The notes under the pieces: generated by a model
Told to the model about the DNA's origin: nothing
Seen by the model: the letters and a program-made list of their open reading frames with translations, nothing else
Databases searched by the model: none
Assembly (NCBI RefSeq): GCF_008065115.1
Contig: NZ_CP042913.1
Coordinates: 1,710,338-1,774,337, forward strand
Source: Bythopirellula goksoeyrii
Lineage (GTDB): Bacteria > Planctomycetota > Planctomycetia > Pirellulales > Lacipirellulaceae
Direction: 5' to 3'
DNA: 64,000 nt
Position numbers and translations under genes: made by a program
Part shown: piece by piece, positions 1 to 7,312 of the stretch
Numbering within the stretch: position 1 is the stretch's first letter
How the letters are laid out: each line of letters starts with the position of its first letter

Positions 1-2012
1 ATCTCTATCAAGTAGAATTCCGGTTAAAACGTGGTTCTGAAGTTCTTCACAGTACGACGGAGCGGTTTGGCTTTCGTACGGTAGAAGTTCGCGCGGACGA
101 TGGCATCTATGTCAATGGTCAGAAAGTTGTACTCAAGGGGGTGAATCGACACTCGACTTGGCCGGATTCGGGACGTTGCCTTAGCGAAGCGGTTCATCGC
201 TTAGATATTGAAACGATTCAAGGGATGAATATGAACGCGGTGCGAATGTCGCACTATCCCCCCGATCCCCAGTTTCTTGATCTGTGCGATGAATTGGGAC
301 TGTACGTCCTTGATGAACTTGCTGGGTGGCATTGGCATTACGACACCCAAATTGGCAGTCAGCTTGTCAAGGAACTGGTTACGCGCGATGTGAATCATCC
401 CGCGGTGTTGTTCTGGGACAATGGCAACGAGGGGGGATTTAATTATTCACTCGATGAACAATTCGGCTGGTACGATCCACAGCACCGCACGGTTCTGCAT
501 CCGTGGGAGGCATTCAACCACGTCAATACGGCCCACTATTTGGAGTTTGATCGGGCCGAGGTTGCCAGCAAAGGAGTTCCCACACGCCACGGGACGGGAG
601 AGGTCTATCAGGAGTGGGAAGATGTGAACGATCCCAATAAATATATCTACATGCCCACCGAAATGCTGCACGGTTTGTACGATGGTGGGAGTGGTGCGGG
701 GCTTGAAGCTTACTGGGAGATGATGCGACAGAGCCCGGTTCTTGGGGGAGCTTTCCTGTGGGTGCTTTTTGATGAAGGGATCAAACGAGCCGACGGCACG
801 ATCGACTGTGCTGGCAATCAAGCCCCCGATGGTATTGTTGGTCCGTATCGAGAACGTGAAGCGAGTTTCTATACGATTCAAGAGATTTGGTCGCCTGTAC
901 AAGTTAGTTTGAGTGATAAGAGTTCGCTTGAGATCAAGAATGAGTACAGCTTTACAGATGTTAGTGAATGCAAGTTAACCTGGCAGCTACGAAAATTCAG
1001 CCAGCTTGATGACCCTGAAGCAGGCTACGAAGTTCTGGCCGAAGGGGAGCCCGCGTTGCCCTCCATTGCTCCAGGCAAAAAAGGAACGCTCCAACTTGAT
1101 CTGCCAAATGATCAACATTCGGCAGATTGCTTGGCAGTACGAATTGACAACCCTCAGGGGCGTGAACTGTGGACATGGGTCTGGCCTTTATCAGACTTGC
1201 CGCCGAAAGCATTCATGGAAAATGACAATCGGCTCGGTAGCGTAGTGATTAGTTCGACTGAAAAGGAGATTTCAGCGGTGGTCGGAGATCTTCAGGTAGC
1301 GATTGATAAGCAATCAGGGATGCTAGAGGGAGTGCGACGGGGGGATCAAAAGTACTCACTATCCAATGGCCCAGAAGCTACGACAGTACCGTCTTCGCTG
1401 ATTTCACTGAATCACAGAATGGAAAACGAAGTTGCACTGATTGAGGGAGAATTCTCTGGTGGGCTGCGAAGTGTCACGTGGGCGATTCATCCTAGCGGTT
1501 GGATCGACTGCACCTATGCGTATCAAGCGAAAGGAGAGTCCGACTATTTCGGTGTAACATTCGATTATCCTGCCGAATTTGTCCAAGGGAAGAAATGGCT
1601 CGGAAACGGGCCGTTTCGGGTTTGGAAGAATCGCCGACGGGGTGGGACCCTTGGGGTCTGGGAAAACGAACAGAACGAAACGATTACAGGCTACTCGGAA
1701 TGGGACTACCCGGAGTTTGCAGGTTGCTTTTCCGATGTGCATTGGATGCGATTGCAAACGAGTGAAGGACCGATTACGGTCGTGCCTCATGATCGAGAAA
1801 GTTACTTGCAAGTCCTTTTGCCTGAACAGCCTCCAGAAGATTTTGTGGGGAAAACAAAATTCGAACTTCCCCAGTGTGGGATAGCATTGCTCGATGCCAT
1901 TCCAGCGGTGGGAAGTAAATTTAAAACCCCAGAAACCACTGGCCCGCGTGGTCAGCCCAATGTGGGTAAGGGCATATATGAGGGAAAGGTAAGCTTCTAT
2001 TTCGGGGAATAA
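1..2012 (+). CDS. Glycoside hydrolase family 2 (beta-galactosidase-like), 5' end cut by window
   Basis: The reading frame is open from the first bases of the window (codons from position 3), so the N-terminus lies outside; the GTG at 141 is internal. The visible part begins in the junction before the TIM barrel (FGFRTVEVR, then VLKGVNRH), which is typical of GH2 enzymes. The barrel carries the general acid/base motif GNEGG (Glu codon near 429). A plausible nucleophile is the Glu in MPTEM (codon near 660), followed by GAFLWVLFDEG. The C-terminal 400 residues look like the Ig-like and beta-sandwich (small-chain-like) domains of large GH2 enzymes. The likely role is exo-hydrolysis of beta-galactosides or related glycans; the substrate cannot be told from sequence. 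It converges on the next gene with 47 bases between stop codons. Confidence 0.88.
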   Translation, partial: LYQVEFRLKRGSEVLHSTTERFGFRTVEVRADDGIYVNGQKVVLKGVNRHSTWPDSGRCLSEAVHRLDIETIQGMNMNAVRMSHYPPDPQFLDLCDELGLYVLDELAGWHWHYDTQIGSQLVKELVTRDVNHPAVLFWDNGNEGGFNYSLDEQFGWYDPQHRTVLHPWEAFNHVNTAHYLEFDRAEVASKGVPTRHGTGEVYQEWEDVNDPNKYIYMPTEMLHGLYDGGSGAGLEAYWEMMRQSPVLGGAFLWVLFDEGIKRADGTIDCAGNQAPDGIVGPYREREASFYTIQEIWSPVQVSLSDKSSLEIKNEYSFTDVSECKLTWQLRKFSQLDDPEAGYEVLAEGEPALPSIAPGKKGTLQLDLPNDQHSADCLAVRIDNPQGRELWTWVWPLSDLPPKAFMENDNRLGSVVISSTEKEISAVVGDLQVAIDKQSGMLEGVRRGDQKYSLSNGPEATTVPSSLISLNHRMENEVALIEGEFSGGLRSVTWAIHPSGWIDCTYAYQAKGESDYFGVTFDYPAEFVQGKKWLGNGPFRVWKNRRRGGTLGVWENEQNETITGYSEWDYPEFAGCFSDVHWMRLQTSEGPITVVPHDRESYLQVLLPEQPPEDFVGKTKFELPQCGIALLDAIPAVGSKFKTPETTGPRGQPNVGKGIYEGKVSFYFGE

Positions 2013-2059
2013 GAATTGGCAAGCTTGCTGAGAAAGCGATAAAAAAGTCTTTGTAGATA

Positions 2060-3199
2060 TTAATCTGCGTTCTTAGGTGAGACGCGTGATAGTTCCGTCA
2101 AACGCCGGACAACTTCCTCGGCACTGCCGGTCTCGGCTTGGATTGAGAGTTGCCGATCGGCGCAGCTTGGCTCCGAGGCAATCTGGCGACATCGCTCCAA
2201 GTGATGTTCACAAGCGAGTTGCTTTGCCATCGGTGTGAGGTGATCGACGAGTTTATTGACGCTCTGTTCGACTGTTACGACCTGATAAGTGAAGGAATCG
2301 ACTAGTTGAGCAGCAGTGCCGTAGCGGGCGGCCCGCCACTTGTTTTGCCGCACCATCATCGGATGGCAGTCGTGCTGGTAGGTGCCGTTGTCGATCTCAT
2401 CAGAGAGGGTCTTCACCAAGCATTGCACCAATGCCGCGATGGCCAACGTGTCTTCCAAACTGCCCGGCATGTCGCAAACACGGACTTCCACCGTGCCGAA
2501 ACTGTGATGAGGTCGCACATCCCACCAAATTTCGCGGATCGTGTTGATAAAACCAGTGTCGACCATGTGATTCACAAGCCACACGTACTCGCTCCAGTTT
2601 CGCATCAAGGTTGGTAAGCCTGCCGTCGGCAAGCCTTCCATGATCTTCGAGCGGTAGGATTGTAACCCAGTCTGGCGGCCTTCCCAGAAAGGGCTGCTGC
2701 TTGATAAAGCCAGCAAAGTGGGGAGGTGTCGGAGAATGCGGTCGCAGATCATGACTGCTTTGTCACCGGAATCGACTCCTACATGGATATGTAGGCCAAA
2801 GGTTACCAAGCGACGTGCTAATTCTTGGAGGAGTTGGACCAGATCCAAGTACCGTTCTGTGTCGGTGACCATCTGTTCCTGCCACGGCGAGAACGGATGG
2901 GTTGCTCCCCACCAGAGTCCCATTCCCAATTGATCGGTTGCCGCTTCTACCGCAACAATCTTCTCGCGAAGATCCTTCTCTGCATCATCGACCGTTTCAC
3001 AAACCCCTGTGATGATTTCGACAACACACTGCATCAGCTCGGGCTTGAGCGATTCAGTCAGTTTTTCGGGCACAAGCTCGGCAACTTGATCGAAGGCACT
3101 CGTTAAGGCCATCGTGCGGCCATCAACTATTCCCAACTCAATTTCAACACCGAGAGTGGGTCGATCGTTCGCGTTGAATTCGATCTTCGCCATGTTCAT
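2060..3199 (-). CDS. GCS2-type carboxylate-amine ligase (YbdK/glutamate-cysteine ligase 2 family)
   Basis: A 379-residue protein of the GCS2 family of ATP-dependent carboxylate-amine ligases. The N-terminal motif TLGVEIELGIVD (about residues 15-26) is the family ATP/metal-binding strand, and GLHIHVG (135-141) is the second hallmark. The length fits YbdK-like members (about 370 residues). Family members join an amino acid to glutamate-type carboxylates, and some have weak glutamate-cysteine ligase activity; the substrate here is unknown. Its ATG overlaps the stop of the upstream amidohydrolase gene (ATGA, 3196-3199), so the two are translationally coupled. A second in-frame ATG lies two codons downstream (3193). 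Confidence 0.85.
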   Translation of the reverse strand: MNMAKIEFNANDRPTLGVEIELGIVDGRTMALTSAFDQVAELVPEKLTESLKPELMQCVVEIITGVCETVDDAEKDLREKIVAVEAATDQLGMGLWWGATHPFSPWQEQMVTDTERYLDLVQLLQELARRLVTFGLHIHVGVDSGDKAVMICDRILRHLPTLLALSSSSPFWEGRQTGLQSYRSKIMEGLPTAGLPTLMRNWSEYVWLVNHMVDTGFINTIREIWWDVRPHHSFGTVEVRVCDMPGSLEDTLAIAALVQCLVKTLSDEIDNGTYQHDCHPMMVRQNKWRAARYGTAAQLVDSFTYQVVTVEQSVNKLVDHLTPMAKQLACEHHLERCRQIASEPSCADRQLSIQAETGSAEEVVRRLTELSRVSPKNAD

Positions 3200-4407
3200 T
3201 TTATCTGAGGTTCACAAGCCGCTACGACTGCGCGGACTAAAACTCGGACACCGATCTCTAATGCCGTCTCGTCGATGTCAAACTTGGGGGTATGTAAGGG
3301 CGTGATCGCAGCAAGATCGGCTGCGCAACCAAGTCGGAACATGGCCCCCGGCACGTGTTCAAGGTAGCAGGCAAAGTCCTCACTTCCCATGCTCGGGCGC
3401 GTAATCAGCTGCACATTTTTAGCCCCCACGACCTCTTCGCCGGCTTGCCAAATCAGGGAGGTTGCGGCAGCATCGTTGACCACTGAGGCAATACTTGCGT
3501 CAAGGGTAAGCTCGATTTTTGTACTCGTGATTCCTTCCACTCCGCGAATCACTTGATGAATTTGATCAATTGTACGTGAGCGAACCCCCGAGTCGAGAGT
3601 ACGCATGGTGCCACGTAGTTCCACCTGATCTGGTATGACATTCGGATTGGTGCCTCCCTGGATGCTGCCAAAAGTCAGCACGACAGCATCCTGAGTATCG
3701 GTAGCCCGTGGCACGAATTGGTAGAGCGAATTGATCAACTGTGCTGCCGCGGCAATCGGATCACGAGATTCGTGAGGCCGGGCCGCGTGACCACCGCGGC
3801 CAGTGATCGTGAGATGCACAGCATCGCAGGACGCCGTCATCGGTCCGCTGCGAAGGGCAATTTCGCCGGTTCGCCGAGTTGGATCGACATGTAATGCAAA
3901 TATCTTCTCGACGCCTACCAGGACATCAGTTTCAATCATCTGTGCCGCGCCAGTAGCAGTTTCTTCGGACGGCTGAAAGATGACGCGCCAGTTGATTGGC
4001 CACGGCAACGAGCCACTTTCTGTGAGTAGCACCAAAGCCTGCACCACTCCAAACGCAATGGAAGTATGAGCGTCGTGGCCGCAAGCATGCATGATCCCTG
4101 GATGGGTGCTCCGATACGGCGTGGTTTTTTCATCTTGAATTCGCAACGCGTCGATGTCACCACGAACAGCGATGCGGCCCAACACAGAATCCTTCTCTGA
4201 ACCACCGTCTGCAATGGCCCCGCAACCCTCGGGGCCCATCTGAACTTCGACACCTAATTGCCCCAGCAGTTGATACAAGTGCATGCTCGTGGCAAGTTCG
4301 ACGCCACTTGGTTCCGGATGGGCGTGGAGATGCCGCCGAAGGTCGCGGACCTCATCACGCTTTTCAGAGATGATCGCGTCAAGACGTTGCTTCCAAGATT
4401 CGGGCAT
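3196..4407 (-). CDS. M20 family metallopeptidase / amidohydrolase
   Basis: A 403-residue M20D-type amidohydrolase (hippurate hydrolase / N-acyl amino acid deacylase group). Metal-site motifs are RGDIDAL (82-88), MHACGHDAHT (106-115) and PSEE (146-149). The dimerisation domain follows, beginning around the GRGGHAARPHESRDP stretch. These enzymes hydrolyse N-acylated amino acids or small peptides with a two-metal centre, usually in the cytoplasm; no signal peptide is seen. It lies 29 bases after mqnD and overlaps the GCS2 gene by 4 bases, so the three probably form one leftward operon. The pairing of an amide hydrolase with an amide ligase suggests handling of a modified amino acid, which is inference only. 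Confidence 0.88.
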   Translation of the reverse strand: MPESWKQRLDAIISEKRDEVRDLRRHLHAHPEPSGVELATSMHLYQLLGQLGVEVQMGPEGCGAIADGGSEKDSVLGRIAVRGDIDALRIQDEKTTPYRSTHPGIMHACGHDAHTSIAFGVVQALVLLTESGSLPWPINWRVIFQPSEETATGAAQMIETDVLVGVEKIFALHVDPTRRTGEIALRSGPMTASCDAVHLTITGRGGHAARPHESRDPIAAAAQLINSLYQFVPRATDTQDAVVLTFGSIQGGTNPNVIPDQVELRGTMRTLDSGVRSRTIDQIHQVIRGVEGITSTKIELTLDASIASVVNDAAATSLIWQAGEEVVGAKNVQLITRPSMGSEDFACYLEHVPGAMFRLGCAADLAAITPLHTPKFDIDETALEIGVRVLVRAVVAACEPQIK

Positions 4408-4436
4408 ACGCTACTGACTTGTGCGAAATGAAGAGA

Positions 4437-5327
4437 TTAGAGGCTAGAGGCTGGAGGTTCGAGTGGAACAAATTCTGGCACGATTAGTTCTGGTAAGATT
4501 CCCTGTTCATGGCCCATGGCTAGAAATCGCGTGACTGCCTCACGGCCTTTGGGGCCGAAGTCGAGTGTCCAATCATTGACATACATTCCCACGAATCGGT
4601 CTGCCTTATTGCGATCGAGATCCCGACCATATTGCAGAGCGTAGTCGAGCGCTTCCTCGCGATGATCAAGACCATACTTTATGCTCTCGTACAGCAATCT
4701 CTGAACTTGATCGATGGTTTTGGGGCCGAGGTCTTTGCGAATCCCATTTGCCCCCAAAGGAAGTGGCAACCCAGTCAAGTCATGCCACCAAACTCCCATG
4801 TCGACCACGAGTTGAAGGTCACTCTGACCATAAGTCAACTGACCTTCATGGATAATTAAGCCCGCATCGAGTTTCTTCCCCTGATACTCGCCGCGAACGG
4901 TGGCAGGAATAATCTCGTCAAACGGTACAACGACATATTCAAACTCTTGCCCGAGGCAAAGTCGCAAAGCGAGAAATGCGCTGGTCAATTTACCGGGGAT
5001 GGCAATCACTTTTTCTCGCAGGTCCTCTACGGAGCATGCCTCTTTGGCAACGACCATGGGACCGTAATTGTCACCCATACTGGCCCCGCAACTGCAAATC
5101 GCATACTTATCGTGCAAAAAGGCATAGGCGTGGATGCTGATAGCGGTGAGTTCCAATTCGCCCTCAAACGCTCGCTCATTGAGTGTTTCAATGTCAACCA
5201 ACTCGTGGGTAAACACATAGCTACCCGTGTCGACACAGCCATTGGTCAAGGCGTGGAACATGAACGCATCATCGGGGTCAGGGCTGTGACCAACGCGGAT
5301 AAGTTTCTTGGTTTCGGTAGCAGGCAA
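4437..5327 (-). CDS. mqnD: MqnD, 1,4-dihydroxy-6-naphthoate synthase (futalosine menaquinone pathway)
   Basis: A 296-residue protein with the MqnA/MqnD periplasmic-binding-protein-like fold. The N-terminal signature VGHSPDPDDAFMFHAL and the following ELTAISIHAY and GDNYGPMVV match MqnD, which converts cyclic dehypoxanthine futalosine to 1,4-dihydroxy-6-naphthoate. This implies that menaquinone is made by the futalosine route; the partner mqn genes are not in this window. The start is a TTG at 5327 with GGAG eight bases upstream. No ATG or GTG lies between it and the upstream in-frame stop, so the TTG start is well supported. Confidence 0.9.
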   Translation of the reverse strand: MPATETKKLIRVGHSPDPDDAFMFHALTNGCVDTGSYVFTHELVDIETLNERAFEGELELTAISIHAYAFLHDKYAICSCGASMGDNYGPMVVAKEACSVEDLREKVIAIPGKLTSAFLALRLCLGQEFEYVVVPFDEIIPATVRGEYQGKKLDAGLIIHEGQLTYGQSDLQLVVDMGVWWHDLTGLPLPLGANGIRKDLGPKTIDQVQRLLYESIKYGLDHREEALDYALQYGRDLDRNKADRFVGMYVNDWTLDFGPKGREAVTRFLAMGHEQGILPELIVPEFVPLEPPASSL

Positions 5328-5670
5328 TTTCTTAGCTCCAACTGGAATAACAGAGGACTTAAGTCACCGATGATAGGGCCGATCGGCTCGCTACGTCAAC
5401 CACTTCGTCCGTAGCCGTGCCGCGCCACGGCACACCGCCTAGAGAAGTTTCCCGGAGGATGCGGTCCGCGAGCAAGGAAATTCCAAGGATAAGTAGAGCT
5501 TGGTTCTAACCACCACCTGCTACCTTTGAGATCAAGATTTTACCCCTCGGTTGCAATTAAGGGTCATCAAAGCGAAACGTTGCTATTTCGCCGATTGGCA
5601 AGGCTTACGAGTTGGTAGAATTGTTAGCTGGTATTTTGGCAACTTTGCTGATGCTTTTCTCTCGAGGTGA
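5328..5670. other. Intergenic region between divergent mqnD and hydrolase genes
   Basis: This is a 343-base gap between divergently transcribed genes, so it must hold promoters for both. I see no convincing gene. A compact palindrome lies at 5414-5433: arms GTGCCG (5417-5422) and CGGCAC (5428-5433) with a CGCCA loop. The bases just before 5671 contain GAGG (5664-5667), the ribosome site for the rightward gene. Confidence 0.6.
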
Positions 5671-7110
5671 ATGATGTTCTTCTGCTCATGCAACAGGTTG
5701 GCTAGGCTGGTGGTGCTTGGAGCGATGTTTGGGCATCTTGACGGAGCGCCGGTTCAAGCTGCAGCGCCTGTTGATTTTGGGGTCAATTTTCAAGTCTATG
5801 GCTCCGAGGTGTTCGTGCAGTATCGTGCGTGGTGGCCAGAAAACTTTGATACACTGAAAGGCTTGATTTTCAGTTTTCCAGGCTCACGTGGTGACCAGCG
5901 AGGCATCGCGGGAAACGGCCTCTGGCAATTTCGCTTGTCACAGATGGGCTACGGAATCGTTGGCTTTCGCGACTTGCTCGATTTTGGCTATGACTACTGG
6001 GGAGAAAACGACGCTGAGGTGCAAGCCAATTTTCAAGGCGTACTCGACTCGATCGCCGCGGCTTCAGGGCATTCTGAGCTAAGTAACGCACCTGTACTTC
6101 TCGATGGTGTTTCCAAAGGGGGATATTCAGCAGGCTACTTAGCTTCGTTCGTGCCGGACCGTACGCTGGGATTCATTGCCGACAAAGGTTTCGCGACTGG
6201 TGTACTCGATAGCACGCGGCCAACAGCGCCGGGAATCGTAATCGCCGGAGAGCGTGACGACGTCGTGCAGCCGTATTTCTTGAACCAGGATTTCCTGGAG
6301 AGTCGCGCGGTCGATGGCCATACTGCTTACCTTGTGGAATGGCGCACCACACATCGCGAGACGACTGAGGCCTTTCGCTTGGCTTTAATGGATCAGTGCA
6401 TGCGGGCTCGCTATCCTGTTGGGCAATTGCCTTCTTCCGAACCAGACGATCCGCTCATGCTCAATGATCCGTCAGGTTTCTTGGCTGAGACCAGTATATT
6501 CGACCCGGCGCTGGGACAACTGTTCAATCCTGATCCAATCATCACACCAGAAGCAGTCTATCCACTCGACTCATCGAAAGCCTCATGGTTGGCGTCTGAG
6601 ACTTTGGCGTTGCTCTACCGCATTCAGAATGAGAATACCCAACTGGGGTCCAAGGTGCAGTTCTCTCCGGTTGCACCCTTCAACGGCAAGGTCGATCTCT
6701 CGGTACAAATCACGGGGATCGAATCGACCCGATTGTGGCTCTATCACGAATCGGAATTGCTAGGTGAGTTCGATCCATCGCAGGGGCCTGTCAAGTTTAG
6801 TTACGTGGCCAAGGAGAATGGTCTGCAAACATTCTTTGCGATTGCAGAGTATTCTGACGGAGGAGTGCTCAAGACCACGGGCAACTATCTCCCGACAGTG
6901 GTTGCCGGTGCAGTAGTCGTTCCAGAACCAGCGACCGCGATCCTCTTGGCGGTGTCGAGTTGCACGATACTGCTGCCTCGATCGAACGGAAGAATTCTCC
7001 CGCAAACTCACGTGCTTGAACCACAATTGGTCAAAGCACGAGTCCCAAATCGCAAGGCATCAGCATTGAGCCACCAGGGCCGAACCGGTTCATTGCTGAG
7101 CGCAGTCTAA
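5671..7110 (+). CDS. Secreted alpha/beta-hydrolase-like protein with PEP-CTERM motif
   Basis: A 479-residue exported protein. Residues 1-31 form a signal peptide. The body looks like an alpha/beta hydrolase: strand LKGLIFSFPGS (62-72) with an oxyanion-type turn, nucleophile elbow GVSKG (Ser148), a candidate acid in GERDDVV, and a candidate His in TTHRETT. This resembles the PHB-depolymerase/esterase clan, but I cannot name a family or substrate. Near residue 416 is VPEPATA followed by a hydrophobic stretch, a PEP-CTERM sorting tag recognised by an exosortase. Unusually, about 40 further residues follow the hydrophobic stretch and basic cluster, where such proteins usually end. GAGG at 5664-5667 is better spaced for the second ATG (5674). 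Confidence 0.72.
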   Translation: MMFFCSCNRLARLVVLGAMFGHLDGAPVQAAAPVDFGVNFQVYGSEVFVQYRAWWPENFDTLKGLIFSFPGSRGDQRGIAGNGLWQFRLSQMGYGIVGFRDLLDFGYDYWGENDAEVQANFQGVLDSIAAASGHSELSNAPVLLDGVSKGGYSAGYLASFVPDRTLGFIADKGFATGVLDSTRPTAPGIVIAGERDDVVQPYFLNQDFLESRAVDGHTAYLVEWRTTHRETTEAFRLALMDQCMRARYPVGQLPSSEPDDPLMLNDPSGFLAETSIFDPALGQLFNPDPIITPEAVYPLDSSKASWLASETLALLYRIQNENTQLGSKVQFSPVAPFNGKVDLSVQITGIESTRLWLYHESELLGEFDPSQGPVKFSYVAKENGLQTFFAIAEYSDGGVLKTTGNYLPTVVAGAVVVPEPATAILLAVSSCTILLPRSNGRILPQTHVLEPQLVKARVPNRKASALSHQGRTGSLLSAV

Positions 7111-7163
7111 ACGCAATTCAAATCCTAATTCCTGCAAAAACGGGTTTAAAAGCTTTACAAAGT

Positions 7164-7192
7164 TTGACATCGTTTTCAGGCTCCCTAACAAT
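7164..7192 (+). promoter_or_regulatory. Possible sigma-70-type promoter before the autotransporter-repeat gene
   Basis: TTGACA at 7164-7169 is a perfect -35 hexamer. It is followed after 17 bases by AACAAT (7187-7192), a 4/6 match to the -10 box, about 120 bases before the ATG at 7313. One good hexamer can occur by chance, so this is a weak call. Confidence 0.3.
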
Positions 7193-7312
7193 GGAAGCAC
7201 TCTTGTCATTTCCCTTTTTTGTGCTTTTTCGTAGCTGGAAACAATTTGTCACTAGTTAGAACTATCTCTAGTTCCGCCTTGCCCCTTTCATCTTAGTCTT
7301 GGAGAGAATCAT

